Below are positions 7,674 through 15,370 of a stretch of DNA of 45,706 bases, in pieces. The translations under genes were made by a program, and so were the position numbers. The notes under the pieces were generated by a model, which saw only the letters and a list, made by a program, of their open reading frames with translations, searched no databases and was not told where the DNA came from. Numbering within the stretch: position 1 is the first letter of the stretch; each line of letters opens with the position of its first letter. The DNA is from CAZOKH01 sp964580315 (lineage in GTDB: Bacteria; Chloroflexota; Anaerolineae; Anaerolineales; Anaerolineaceae). The stretch spans positions 1 through 45,706 of the forward strand of contig CAZOKH010000018.1 of the NCBI GenBank assembly GCA_964580315.1. The letters are read 5' to 3'.

Positions 7674-8249
7674 TTACGCCTGGCGCAGGGCGTGCAGCAG
7701 CAGGTGGTTGACAATCAACGCCGCGTCTTCGATGCGCTCCATGTCATTGGAATGGTGCACATAGCAAATATCGCACAGGGCTTTCATTTTGCCGCCCTGG
7801 AAGCCGGTCAGGCCGATGGTGGTGAGGCCCATTTCGCGCGCGGTTTTCAAGCCGTTGAGCACGTTGGGCGAGTTGCCGCTGGCGCTGATGCCAATAGCCA
7901 CATCGCCGGCATCTGCCAGTGATTTGAGCTGCTCGGAGAACACCACGTCGTATGCCGAGTCGTTTGCCCAGGCTGAGAACACCGGCATGTTCGACGTCAG
8001 GCTGATAAAGCGCAAATTTTGCCGCCCGGGCAAAGGCGAATCACGCAGCACACCCTTTTGAAACGCCACCCCCATAATGTCTGCCGTGGCAGAGCTGCCG
8101 CCGTTGCCGAAGGTAAAAATGTGTTTTTTCTCAACGCGGGCTTTGCGCAGCACATCAATCATTTGCAGCACCGGCTCACGCGGGGCGCTTTGCAGTTCCT
8201 GCACCAAATTGGAGAGATAGGTTTCAACCAGTTGTTTGTCGTCGTGCAT
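7674..8249 (-). CDS. SIS-domain phosphosugar isomerase, GmhA/DiaA-like
   Basis: A 191-residue SIS protein. The family signature is plain: IFTFGNGGSSATADIMGVAF near residue 44 (the phosphosugar-binding GNGGSSAxAxH region, with Ile-Met where GmhA has a histidine-containing pair), then FISLTSNMPVFSAWANDSAYD, GISASGNSPNVLNGLKTA (the second binding loop), and a C-terminal helix with ERIEDAALIVNHLLLHAL. This resembles sedoheptulose-7-phosphate isomerase GmhA, which makes heptose precursors, and the DnaA regulator DiaA. With no heptose genes nearby the exact role is open. It is bordered on both sides by copies of the same 98-bp repeat and so is a monocistronic unit. Confidence 0.85.
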   Translation of the reverse strand: MHDDKQLVETYLSNLVQELQSAPREPVLQMIDVLRKARVEKKHIFTFGNGGSSATADIMGVAFQKGVLRDSPLPGRQNLRFISLTSNMPVFSAWANDSAYDVVFSEQLKSLADAGDVAIGISASGNSPNVLNGLKTAREMGLTTIGLTGFQGGKMKALCDICYVHHSNDMERIEDAALIVNHLLLHALRQA

Positions 8250-8354
8250 TTCCAGTCCTTTCGTAGAAAGATCTCATGTGATTATCTTTTATCATACCCC
8301 AGTTTCACCGGTTACTTTCAATCGTGATCAAATGAATCACTTTTAAATTATTCC

Positions 8355-8494
8355 AAGTTGCCACCTTGAAAAAATCTTATGATTGTCGCTGCGAGGAGGG
8401 CGGGAGCCCGACGTGGCAGTCTCAATATAAAAAAATAAGATTGCCACGCCCCGAAAAAACATCGGGGCTCGCAATGACACATCGGTGGCAACTT
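8355..8494. repeat. 98-bp palindromic repeat, copy B, inside an 11-bp terminal inverted repeat
   Basis: The inner element at 8384-8480 (TGTCGCTGCGAGG ... CTCGCAATGACAC) matches copy A at 7554. It is framed by AAGTTGCCACC (8355-8365) and its exact complement GGTGGCAACTT (8484-8494), giving a 140-bp MITE-like unit without coding capacity. It occupies much of the 362-bp gap 8250-8611; the rest is AT-rich and probably holds the divergent promoters for the SIS and zinc-ribbon genes, which I could not place. Confidence 0.8.
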
Positions 8495-8611
8495 GAGTTA
8501 AATTAACAACAATGCAAGGATTTTTCAAGCAACCATCAGAGTCTGATTGATGTAAAATAAAGAAAGCTCCATCGTTTTTGCTGCAGATAAAAATCTTATT
8601 CGAGGATTGTT

Positions 8612-9259
8612 ATGTCTGAAAAAATCCAGTTCACCAAAAACTACAATGATCTCAGCACCGACAAGGGTTTTCAATTTGAATTCTTCTGCGACCGCTGCGG
8701 CAATGGTTTCCGCTCCAGCTTTAAACCTTCAGTCACCGGCAATGTGACGGGGGTGTTGAACGCCGCCAGCAGCCTGCTGGGCGGGGTGTTCAGCGCCGCC
8801 GCCGACATGGGTGAGCGCGTGCACTCAGCCGCCTGGGAACGCGCGCACGACGAGGCTTTTTTGGAAGCCGCCCAGGAATTGCGCAGCGAATTCATCCAGT
8901 GCCCGCGCTGCTCAAGCTGGGTGTGCCGGGCAAGCTGCTGGAATAACAAACGCGGTCTGTGCAAAGAATGCGCCCCCGACCTGGGCGTGGAAATGTCAGC
9001 CGCGCAGGCCAGCCGCTCGGTGGAAGAGGTTTGGGCACATGCCGCCATGGCCGAAGAGGACAAGAAACTGGGCGCTGAAAACTGGCGCGAGACCATTCGC
9101 GCCACCTGCCCCAAATGCGGCGCGCCGCTGGCGGGCAATGTCAAATTCTGCCCCGAGTGCGGCGCCAGCCTGAAAAGCTCCACTCACTGCACGCAGTGCG
9201 GCGCCAAATTGCAGCCCGGCGCCAAGTTCTGCGGCGAGTGCGGCGCAAAAGTACCCTAA
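8612..9259 (+). CDS. Multi-zinc-ribbon protein
   Basis: A 215-residue protein with at least four cysteine-pair zinc sites. An N-terminal CDRCGNGF (residues ~26-33) may pair with the central QCPRCSSWVC...C...LCKEC cluster at ~95-120. Two classical C-terminal zinc ribbons follow: CPKCGAPLAGNVKFCPECGA (~165-184) and CTQCGAKLQPGAKFCGECGA (~193-212). A Gly/Ala-rich stretch (LNAASSLLGGVFSAAADMG) lies at ~45-65. No catalytic domain is visible; such proteins bind nucleic acid or protein partners or are stress-related cytosolic scaffolds, but no function can be assigned. GAGG occurs just before the ATG. A terminator follows at 9283-9325, so it is probably transcribed alone. Confidence 0.82.
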   Translation: MSEKIQFTKNYNDLSTDKGFQFEFFCDRCGNGFRSSFKPSVTGNVTGVLNAASSLLGGVFSAAADMGERVHSAAWERAHDEAFLEAAQELRSEFIQCPRCSSWVCRASCWNNKRGLCKECAPDLGVEMSAAQASRSVEEVWAHAAMAEEDKKLGAENWRETIRATCPKCGAPLAGNVKFCPECGASLKSSTHCTQCGAKLQPGAKFCGECGAKVP

Positions 9260-9282
9260 TCCTGTCATTACGGCCAGGAAGC

Positions 9283-9325
9283 AAAAGGCGCACACCCGAT
9301 TTTGCCCGTGGTTTGCGCCTTTTTT
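9283..9325 (+). terminator. Rho-independent terminator after the zinc-ribbon gene
   Basis: AAAAGGCGCA at 9283-9292 pairs with TGCGCCTTTT at 9314-9323 and is followed by a run of T. The loop is about 21 nt. Confidence 0.75.
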
Positions 9326-9374
9326 CGTTTATCGGTTAAAATGCTATCCATTCTGCAATTCTTGTGAGGTTTTT

Positions 9375-10832
9375 TTGAGTCCCGATTTATCCACATCCTC
9401 CGCTCACAACGGAAGATTTCTTCAATACCAGCAGGAGCGCGCCGCTCACTGGGATAATATTGCCCGCAGCCAGCCGCGCGGCAGCGGCCTGGGCGGTTTT
9501 TACCATCGCCGCCTGAGCCAGGTTTACCGCTTTCTCATCCCGGCCGGGCATTCGGTTTTGGAAATTGGCTGCGGAAACGGCGACCTGCTGGCCGTCTTGC
9601 AGCCCTCACGCGGGGTGGGCATTGATTTTTCAAGCGTCAGGATCGAAGAAGCGCGCCGCCGCCACCCCGAACTGCACCTGCTTCAAGCCGACGCGCACGA
9701 ACTGGAACTGGATGAAACCTTCGATTTCATCATCCTCTCTGATGTGACCAACGACCTGTGGGATGTGCAAACCGTGTTGGAAAAGCTGCACAAAGTTTGC
9801 AAACCATCCACCCGCCTGGTGCTCAATTTTTACAGCCGCCTGTGGGAACTGCCGCTCAGCATCGGGCGCGCGCTCAAGCTGGCCACCCCCACCCTGTATC
9901 AAAACTGGCTGACGCCCGAAGATGTGCGCAACCTGCTCTACCTGGCGGGCTTCGAGCCGGTGCGCTCGTGGAATGAAATGCTCTTTCCCCTGCCTGTGCC
10001 GCTGCTCGATCCCTTCTTCAACCGCTTTTTGGTGCGCCTGGCGCCGTTTGACCAACTGGCGCTGACAAACTTCACCCTGGCGCGTCCCATTCCCGCCCCG
10101 CCAGCCGACCAACCGCCGCGCGTTTCGGTGATCGTCCCGGCGCGCAACGAAGCCGGCAACATCCGCGCCATCCTCGAGCGCACGCCGGAGATGGGCGCCG
10201 GCACCGAAGTGGTGTTCGTCGAAGGCCACTCGCACGACAACACCTTTGAGACCATCCAAAACACCATCCCCGACTTCCCGCAGCGCAGCGTGAAGCTGTT
10301 TCAGCAGACCGGCGCGGGCAAAGGCGACGCCGTGCGCCTGGGCTTCCAGGAAGCCAGCGGCGACGTGCTGATGATTTTGGACGCCGACATGACCGTGCCG
10401 CCCGAAGACCTGCCGCGCTTTTACCAGGCGCTGGTGGAGGGCAAAGGCGATTTCATCAACGGTGTGCGCCTGGTGTACCCCATGGAAAAAGACGCCATGC
10501 GCTTTTTTAACTTTTTGGGCAACAAGTTTTTCAGCATCGTGTTCTCCTGGCTGCTGGGGCAGCCGGTGAAAGACACGCTGTGCGGCACCAAGGTCACCTG
10601 GAAAGCCAATTATGAAGCCATTGCCGCCAACCGGGCTTACTTTGGCGACTTTGACCCCTTTGGCGATTTTGACCTGATCTTCGGCGCCGCCAAGCTCAAT
10701 ATGAAAATCGTCGACCTGCCCATCCGCTACCGCGAACGCACCTACGGCACCACCAACATTCAGCGCTGGAAACACGGTTGGCTGCTGCTGCAAATGGTGT
10801 GGTTTGCCGCCCGACGCCTGAAATTTGTCTAA
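9375..10832 (+). CDS. Fused SAM methyltransferase and family-2 glycosyltransferase
   Basis: A 485-residue two-domain protein. The start is a TTG at 9375 with GAGG 5 nt upstream (9366-9369). Residues ~25-200 are a class I methyltransferase: SVLEIGCGNGDLL at 60-72, then VGIDFS and FDFIILSDVTNDLWD. Residues ~248-480 are a GT-A-fold glycosyltransferase 2: VSVIVPARNEAGN (250-262), VVFVEGHSHDNT, GAGKGDAVRLGF, and the metal-binding DADMT at 336-340, most like polyprenyl-phosphate mannose/glucose synthases. No transmembrane helix is evident. It probably takes part in polysaccharide or glycolipid modification. Five bases separate it from xseA, so they may share a transcript. Confidence 0.88.
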   Translation: MSPDLSTSSAHNGRFLQYQQERAAHWDNIARSQPRGSGLGGFYHRRLSQVYRFLIPAGHSVLEIGCGNGDLLAVLQPSRGVGIDFSSVRIEEARRRHPELHLLQADAHELELDETFDFIILSDVTNDLWDVQTVLEKLHKVCKPSTRLVLNFYSRLWELPLSIGRALKLATPTLYQNWLTPEDVRNLLYLAGFEPVRSWNEMLFPLPVPLLDPFFNRFLVRLAPFDQLALTNFTLARPIPAPPADQPPRVSVIVPARNEAGNIRAILERTPEMGAGTEVVFVEGHSHDNTFETIQNTIPDFPQRSVKLFQQTGAGKGDAVRLGFQEASGDVLMILDADMTVPPEDLPRFYQALVEGKGDFINGVRLVYPMEKDAMRFFNFLGNKFFSIVFSWLLGQPVKDTLCGTKVTWKANYEAIAANRAYFGDFDPFGDFDLIFGAAKLNMKIVDLPIRYRERTYGTTNIQRWKHGWLLLQMVWFAARRLKFV

Positions 10833-10837
10833 ACCTT

Positions 10838-12067
10838 ATGTCGCAATTACCTTTATACACTCCCTCTTCTTTATCTGTCAGCGAACTGACCACCTATTTG
10901 CGCCAGTTGCTGGAGGGGGATGAACTGTTGCAGGATGTAACTGTTCAGGGAGAGGTCGCCACTCTTTCGCGCCCGTCTTCCGGGCACATCTACTTCACCC
11001 TGGTGGACGCCAGCGCCGGGCTGCGCTGTGTGATGTGGAAATCAACTGCACTGCGGCTGCGCGGCAAACTGGATGAGTTTTTTCGCAGCGGTGCTGCCGT
11101 CGAGGCGCACGGCTACATCAGCCTGTACGAGCGCGACGGGCAGTACCAGTTGTATGTAGATGACCTGAGACCTGCAGGGATTGGGCTGCTGTACCAGGAA
11201 TTTATGCGCCTGAAAGAACGCCTGGAAGCCGAAGGATTGTTTGACCTCGAGCGCAAACGCCCCATCCCGCCGCGCCCCCAAACCATCGGCGTGGTTACCT
11301 CGACCACCGCCGCCGCCCTGCAAGATGTGATTCGCACCGTGCAGGCGCGCAACCCGCTGGCGCAGTTGATCCTGGCTCCCGCAGCGGTGCAGGGAGCCGA
11401 AGCGCCCGCTGAAATTGTGCGCGCCCTGCGCGCACTCAACGCCAGGCGTCTGCCCGAAGTGATTTTGCTGGTGCGCGGCGGCGGCTCATTGGAAGACCTG
11501 TGGGCTTTCAACGACGAGCGCGTGGTGCGGGCTGTGGCGGCTTCCGCCATCCCGGTGGTCAGCGGGGTGGGACACGAAATTGACTTCACCCTGGCTGATT
11601 TTGCCGCCGACGAGCGCGCGCCAACCCCCACCGGGGCAGCCGCGCTGGTCACCGCCGGCATGGATGTGCTGAGTGAGGAAAACCGCCAGCTCAACAGCCG
11701 CCTGTGCAATGCAGCGCAATCGCTTGTACAATATCAAAGAGATCAACTGGAAAGTTTGCAAATAGACCTGGGACGCAGTTCGCCGCTGCGCCGGGTGTTG
11801 AACAACCGCCAGCAGTTGGATGGATTGACCGAACGCAGCCAGCGCACCACGGCGCAGCAAATGCGCCTGCTGCACGCCCACTGGCAGGGCACGGCGCAGC
11901 GCCTGCAGGCGCTGAACCCGCTGGCGGTGCTGCAGCGCGGTTTTGCCGTGGTCAGCGACAGCGACGGGAAGTTGATTCGCAGCGTAGCGCAGGCGCAAGC
12001 CGGGCAGCGGCTGCGCATCCAGGTCTCTGACGGCGCCTTCCACGCCCGCACCGAACCTGAATCCTGA
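10838..12067 (+). CDS. xseA: Exodeoxyribonuclease VII large subunit
   Basis: A 409-residue protein starting at the ATG of MSQLPLYTPSSLSVSEL. An earlier in-frame ATG at 10778 lies inside the preceding gene and is rejected. The N-terminal OB-fold (about 15-115) has LLEGDELLQDVTVQGEV and HIYFTLVDASAGLRCVMW. The catalytic core shows IGVVTSTTAAALQDVI, LVRGGGSLEDLWAFNDE and VVSGVGHEIDFTLADFAADE followed by PTPTGAA, all family hallmarks. A coiled-coil region and the FAVVSDSDGKLI-like C-terminal segment complete it. With XseB it forms the single-strand exonuclease that degrades DNA to oligonucleotides in repair. xseB follows after 21 bp. Confidence 0.95.
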   Translation: MSQLPLYTPSSLSVSELTTYLRQLLEGDELLQDVTVQGEVATLSRPSSGHIYFTLVDASAGLRCVMWKSTALRLRGKLDEFFRSGAAVEAHGYISLYERDGQYQLYVDDLRPAGIGLLYQEFMRLKERLEAEGLFDLERKRPIPPRPQTIGVVTSTTAAALQDVIRTVQARNPLAQLILAPAAVQGAEAPAEIVRALRALNARRLPEVILLVRGGGSLEDLWAFNDERVVRAVAASAIPVVSGVGHEIDFTLADFAADERAPTPTGAAALVTAGMDVLSEENRQLNSRLCNAAQSLVQYQRDQLESLQIDLGRSSPLRRVLNNRQQLDGLTERSQRTTAQQMRLLHAHWQGTAQRLQALNPLAVLQRGFAVVSDSDGKLIRSVAQAQAGQRLRIQVSDGAFHARTEPES

Positions 12068-12088
12068 CCCGGCTGCATCGAGGAGAGG

Positions 12089-12343
12089 ATGGAGAAAATG
12101 ACTACTCAATTGCCTTCTGACATTGCAGAAATGGATTATGAAAAAGCTTACGCCGAACTGGAAAGCATTGTGCAGACACTGGAAAGCGAACCGCCCTCCC
12201 TGGAGGAATCGATTCGCCTGTTTGAGCGCGGTCAAATGCTGTCACAGCGCTGCTCGCAACTGCTCGACAGCGCTGAAGTGAAACTGCGCACCCTCACCGG
12301 CCAGGAACTGGACACCCTCACTGAAGAAGAAAACGCGCTATGA
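12089..12343 (+). CDS. xseB: Exodeoxyribonuclease VII small subunit
   Basis: An 84-residue helical protein with the XseB pattern MDYEKAYAELESIVQTLES, PSLEESIRLFERG and CSQLLDSAEVKL. It binds the coiled-coil of XseA. The start is not fully settled: ATG 12089 has GAGG 5 nt upstream (12080-12083), while ATG 12098 has only GGAG 3 nt upstream (12091-12094), so 12089 is given. Its stop overlaps the start of the DUF212 gene (ATGA), extending the operon. Confidence 0.92.
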   Translation: MEKMTTQLPSDIAEMDYEKAYAELESIVQTLESEPPSLEESIRLFERGQMLSQRCSQLLDSAEVKLRTLTGQELDTLTEEENAL

Positions 12344-12795
12344 CCTGGTGGCAACAGTTGTTGTCGAACCGCATTTTGTGGTCAGGGCTGATTGCCATGT
12401 GGCTGGCGCAGGTCCTGAAAGTGCCGTTCGATTTCATCACTACCCGCCGCTGGCACTGGGGCATGTTGTTCAGCACCGGCGGTATGCCCAGCTCGCATTC
12501 ATCGCTGGTGTGCGCCACCCAGCTTGCCATCGGCCTGCACGACGGGTTCAACACCGCCGCTTTTGCCATGTCGACCGCCCTGGCCATGATTGTGGCTTAT
12601 GACGCCTCGGGCGTGCGCCGCCAGGCGGGTTTACAGGCCCAGCGCATCAATTTTTTGATCAATGAACTGCTGGCGGGCCATCCCATTTCAGAAGAACACT
12701 TAAAAGAGGTGCTGGGGCACACTCCCCGCCAGGTGATCGGCGGAATTGTGCTGGGTTACGGTGTAGCCATCCTGTTCTGGCTGATCTGGCATTAA
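12340..12795 (+). CDS. Divergent PAP2/DUF212 family membrane protein (YuiD-like)
   Basis: A 151-residue integral membrane protein. It has the DUF212 signature: an N-terminal helix with WLAQVLKVPF, then GMLFSTGGMPSSHSSLVCA (the GGMPSSH motif), MIVAYDASGVRRQAGLQA and ELLGHTP-like KEVLGHTPRQVIGGIVLG. The family is related to acid phosphatases of the PAP2 fold that act on lipid phosphates, but no activity is established. Coupled to xseB by an ATGA overlap, so it is cotranscribed with exonuclease VII; the co-occurrence is common in Gram-positives and Chloroflexota-like genomes, though its reason is unknown. Confidence 0.9.
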   Translation: MTWWQQLLSNRILWSGLIAMWLAQVLKVPFDFITTRRWHWGMLFSTGGMPSSHSSLVCATQLAIGLHDGFNTAAFAMSTALAMIVAYDASGVRRQAGLQAQRINFLINELLAGHPISEEHLKEVLGHTPRQVIGGIVLGYGVAILFWLIWH

Positions 12796-12851
12796 ACGGA
12801 CTCTAATTCCCGAATCTGTTCCAAGAATTTCATTATGCAACAACCGATTTG

Positions 12852-13012
12852 GTCATTTCGACGAGCTCAAAGATTTTTTCTTTTGATGCAGCGTTCCGCG
12901 CGAGGAGAAATCTTAGCGCAACCAAAAATCGATTCGCATAATCCGCGTATGGTTTTTCCGACATTGACCTGAAGATTTCTCTTCGCGCAAAAAACGCGCT
13001 CATCGAAATGAC
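12852..13012. repeat. 161-bp nested inverted repeat with 15-bp ends
   Basis: Ends GTCATTTCGACGAGC (12852-12866) and GCTCATCGAAATGAC (12998-13012) are complementary at 14 of 15 positions. An inner pair, GCGCGAGGAGAAATCTT (12898-12914) and AAGATTTCTCTTCGCGC (12972-12988), matches at 16 of 17. It occupies the 255-bp gap between the convergent DUF212 and hisE genes, where it may help end transcription of both; no other signal is seen there. Confidence 0.85.
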
Positions 13013-13050
13013 AGGTATTCTCATCGGCAATACTACTATTGGGATAAATG

Positions 13051-13329
13051 TTATTTCTTGTGCCGTCGCTCCAGCTCAGCCAGGATGTCGGCGGGCTGCA
13101 AACCGCGCGCGGCCAGCAGCACCAGGGTGTGATAGGTCAGGTCAGCCACTTCTTCAATCAGGCGCGGGTTACCCTGCCCCTTGGCCGCCAGGATCACTTC
13201 CACCGATTCTTCCCCCACTTTTTTCAAAATTTCGTCTTCGCCTTTGGTGAATAATTCCACCGTGTAGGAACCCGGCGCGGGGTTTTGTTTGCGCTCCATG
13301 ATGATCTGGTACAGTTCTTCGAGGGTCAT
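13051..13329 (-). CDS. hisE: Phosphoribosyl-ATP diphosphatase
   Basis: A 92-residue protein that hydrolyses PR-ATP to PR-AMP, the second step of histidine synthesis. The start MTLEELYQIIMERK is chosen because longer readings run into hisI. The MazG-like fold is visible: PAPGSYTVELF, DEILKKVGEESVEVILAAK (the EExxE metal site) and LIEEVADLTYHTLVLL. It is a separate gene rather than a HisIE fusion. One base separates the hisI stop from this start. It is the last gene of the his operon, followed by the 161-bp repeat. Confidence 0.93.
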   Translation of the reverse strand: MTLEELYQIIMERKQNPAPGSYTVELFTKGEDEILKKVGEESVEVILAAKGQGNPRLIEEVADLTYHTLVLLAARGLQPADILAELERRHKK

Positions 13330-13330
13330 A

Positions 13331-13684
13331 TCAGGCTTTCTCCTGGGGTTGAAAATCAGATGCGGGATAGGGGTTGTGAAAACAGGTGACCTGCCCGGTG
13401 TGGCAGGCCGGCCCGGCAGGATGCACGCGCACCAGCAGAGTGTCGCGGTCGCAATCAGCGGTGATATCGACCACGCGCTGCACATTGCCGCTGGTGGCGC
13501 CCTTGTGCCACAGCTCCTGCCTGCTGCGCGACCAGAAGTGCGTTTCGCCGCTTTGCAGGGTCAGTTGCAGTGATTCGGCGTTCATATACGCCAGCATCAA
13601 CACCTGCTGCGTGTCGGCGTCCTGCACAATGGCCGGAATCAGGCCGCGTTCATCAAATTTGAGGGTGAGGGGTGAATTTAACAT
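13331..13684 (-). CDS. hisI: Phosphoribosyl-AMP cyclohydrolase
   Basis: A 117-residue enzyme that opens the purine ring of PR-AMP, the third step of histidine synthesis. Family motifs: GLIPAIVQDADTQQVLMLAYM, THFWSRSRQELWHKGATSGN, the metal-binding DITADCDRDTLL and PAGPACHTGQVTCF, which contains the zinc cysteines and histidine. It starts 4 bp after the hisF stop and ends 1 bp before hisE. Stand-alone hisI next to stand-alone hisE is the bacterial/archaeal unfused arrangement. Confidence 0.95.
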   Translation of the reverse strand: MLNSPLTLKFDERGLIPAIVQDADTQQVLMLAYMNAESLQLTLQSGETHFWSRSRQELWHKGATSGNVQRVVDITADCDRDTLLVRVHPAGPACHTGQVTCFHNPYPASDFQPQEKA

Positions 13685-13688
13685 GCTT

Positions 13689-14471
13689 TTACGCTCCCGT
13701 CAGGCGGCGCACCGGGATATCCCGTTCCGCCAGGTAGTCTTTCAATTCGGCAATCACCAGCTTGCCGTCGTGGAACAGCGAGGCAGCCAGGGCGGCGTCG
13801 GCTTTGCCCCCGGTCAGCACATCGGCAAAGTGCTGCATATTACCCGCCCCGCCCGAGGCGATCACCGGCACGGGCACGGCTTCAGCCACGGCGCGCGTCA
13901 ACGCCAGGTCATAACCGGCCAGGGTGCCGTCGGCGTCCATGCTGGTCAGCAGGATCTCACCGGCGCCCAGTTGAACAGCCTTCACCGCCCATTCCAGGGC
14001 GTCCAGCCCGGTGGGAGTGCGCCCGCCGTCCACCACCACTTCCCAGCGCGGAGGTTCGTTCGGCGCAGACACCCGCCGCGCATCAATGGCAATCACCACG
14101 CACTGGCTGCCAAAGCGTTCGGCGCCCTCGCTGAGCAGCGGTGGGTTGCGCACCCCGGCGCTGTTGACACTGACCTTGTCGGCGCCGGCCAGCAGCACTT
14201 TGCGCATGTCGTCCACCGTGCGAATGCCGCCGCCCACCGCCAGCGGCATGAACACCTGGTCGGCCACGCGGCGCACAATGTCAATCACAGTGGCGCGCCC
14301 CTGCGGCGTGGCGGAAATATCGAGGAACACCAGTTCATCGGCGCCCGCCTGGTTGTAGATGTGTGCCTGTTCCACCGGGTCGCCGGCGTCGCGCAAATTG
14401 ACAAAATGCACCCCTTTGACCACGCGCCCTTCCGCAATATCCAGGCAGGGAATAATCCGTTTGGCTAACAT
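13689..14471 (-). CDS. hisF: Imidazole glycerol phosphate synthase, cyclase subunit
   Basis: A 260-residue TIM barrel. It takes ammonia made by HisH and closes the imidazole ring, giving imidazole glycerol phosphate and AICAR. Markers: N-terminal MLAKRIIPCLDIAEGRVVKG with the catalytic aspartate, DELVFLDISATPQGR, PLAVGGGIRTVDDMRKVLLAGADKVSVN, EILLTSMDADGT (second catalytic aspartate) and VPVIASGGAGNMQHF. It sits 3 bp after hisA, its evolutionary sister, and next to hisI. Confidence 0.97.
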   Translation of the reverse strand: MLAKRIIPCLDIAEGRVVKGVHFVNLRDAGDPVEQAHIYNQAGADELVFLDISATPQGRATVIDIVRRVADQVFMPLAVGGGIRTVDDMRKVLLAGADKVSVNSAGVRNPPLLSEGAERFGSQCVVIAIDARRVSAPNEPPRWEVVVDGGRTPTGLDALEWAVKAVQLGAGEILLTSMDADGTLAGYDLALTRAVAEAVPVPVIASGGAGNMQHFADVLTGGKADAALAASLFHDGKLVIAELKDYLAERDIPVRRLTGA

Positions 14472-14474
14472 ACT

Positions 14475-15269
14475 CTACACTCCCTTTGGCTTGGTTTGAA
14501 ACAGGCTGGCGGCATCCAGCGCGCCTTCATACAGGGCTTTACCCACAATGGCGCCCGCCAACCCGGCTGCACGCGAGCCGTCAATGTCGACCTGGCTGGC
14601 CACGCCGCCCGATGCAATCACGCTCAAGCCGCTGGCGCGCGCCAGTTCAGCCGTGGCGGGCAGGTTGAGCCCGGTTTGCAGGCCGTCGCGGGCAATGTCG
14701 GTGAACACCAGCCAGCGCAGCCCAACTTGGGCAAACTGAATTGCCAGGTCAAGGGCGTTCAGTTGGGTGGCCTGCTGCCAGCCGCGCACCGCCACTTTGC
14801 CTTCGCGCGCATCCAGGCTGACGGCAATGCGCTCCGCGCCCCAGCGTTTCAGGGCTTCGGTTAACAAATCGGGTTGCTGAATGACCAGCGTGCCCAGCAC
14901 AGCGCGCGCCACGCCCAGTTGCAGAATATCTTCAACCATTGCCAGGCTGCGCAGCCCGCCGCCAAACTGCACCTGCGCGCCAAATTCCTGTGCGGTACGT
15001 AAAATGGCCTGCAGGGCAGCCCGGTTGGCAGCGTCCGGCTGCTCAAAGGCGCCGTCCAGGTTGACCACGTGCAGCCAGCCCGCTCCGGCTTCCAGCCAGC
15101 GGCGCGCCGCGGCGGCCGGGTCGCTGGCATAGTGCGTCTGGCGGTTGGGGTCGCCTTCCTTGAGGCGCACCACCTCGCCCCCGCGCAGATCAATGGCCGG
15201 GAAAATGATGAAGTTGTGAGAGAGTTCTTCGTGTTGATTGTCCATAAGTAAATTCGATACATTCTCCAT
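14475..15269 (-). CDS. hisA: ProFAR isomerase
   Basis: A 264-residue TIM barrel that isomerises ProFAR to PRFAR. Motifs: IIFPAIDLRGGEVVRLKEGD, GWLHVVNLDGAF, VQFGGGLRSLAMVEDILQLG, LVFTDIARDGLQTGLN and LSVIASGGVAS. The start is uncertain. The ATG at 15269 (MENVSNLLMDNQ) has a GGGAGGGGA purine tract directly upstream; the ATG at 15245 has none. Both leave an N-terminal extension before the usual start near IIFPAIDL. The purine tract at 15269 belongs to a G-rich intergenic repeat inserted between hisH and hisA, so the repeat may supply the ribosome-binding site. The reading frame stays open up to 15374 through this repeat, but that longer form is not credible. Confidence 0.92.
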   Translation of the reverse strand: MENVSNLLMDNQHEELSHNFIIFPAIDLRGGEVVRLKEGDPNRQTHYASDPAAAARRWLEAGAGWLHVVNLDGAFEQPDAANRAALQAILRTAQEFGAQVQFGGGLRSLAMVEDILQLGVARAVLGTLVIQQPDLLTEALKRWGAERIAVSLDAREGKVAVRGWQQATQLNALDLAIQFAQVGLRWLVFTDIARDGLQTGLNLPATAELARASGLSVIASGGVASQVDIDGSRAAGLAGAIVGKALYEGALDAASLFQTKPKGV

Positions 15270-15274
15270 TCCCC

Positions 15275-15370
15275 TCCCTCGCGCAGCGTCCACGAAGTGG
15301 ATCAGGAAGGGGAGTTGCTCCCTCTCCAAAATGCCGTTTTTTGCATTTTGGGGAGGGCTGGGGTGGGGTC
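15275..15370. repeat. Palindromic repeat inside the his operon
   Basis: Between hisH and hisA lie a 15-bp near-perfect hairpin, CCCTCTCCAAAATGC (15320-15334) with GCATTTTGGGGAGGG (15343-15357), and a GGGGTGGGG flank. Related units are at 43661-43697, 43867-43920 and 45299-45450. It makes this the only gap above 20 bp between genes in the his operon. Confidence 0.75.

Noticed and set aside
8343..8528. Short minus-strand frame of 61 codons
   Set aside because: It lies wholly within the repeat copy B and its flanks.
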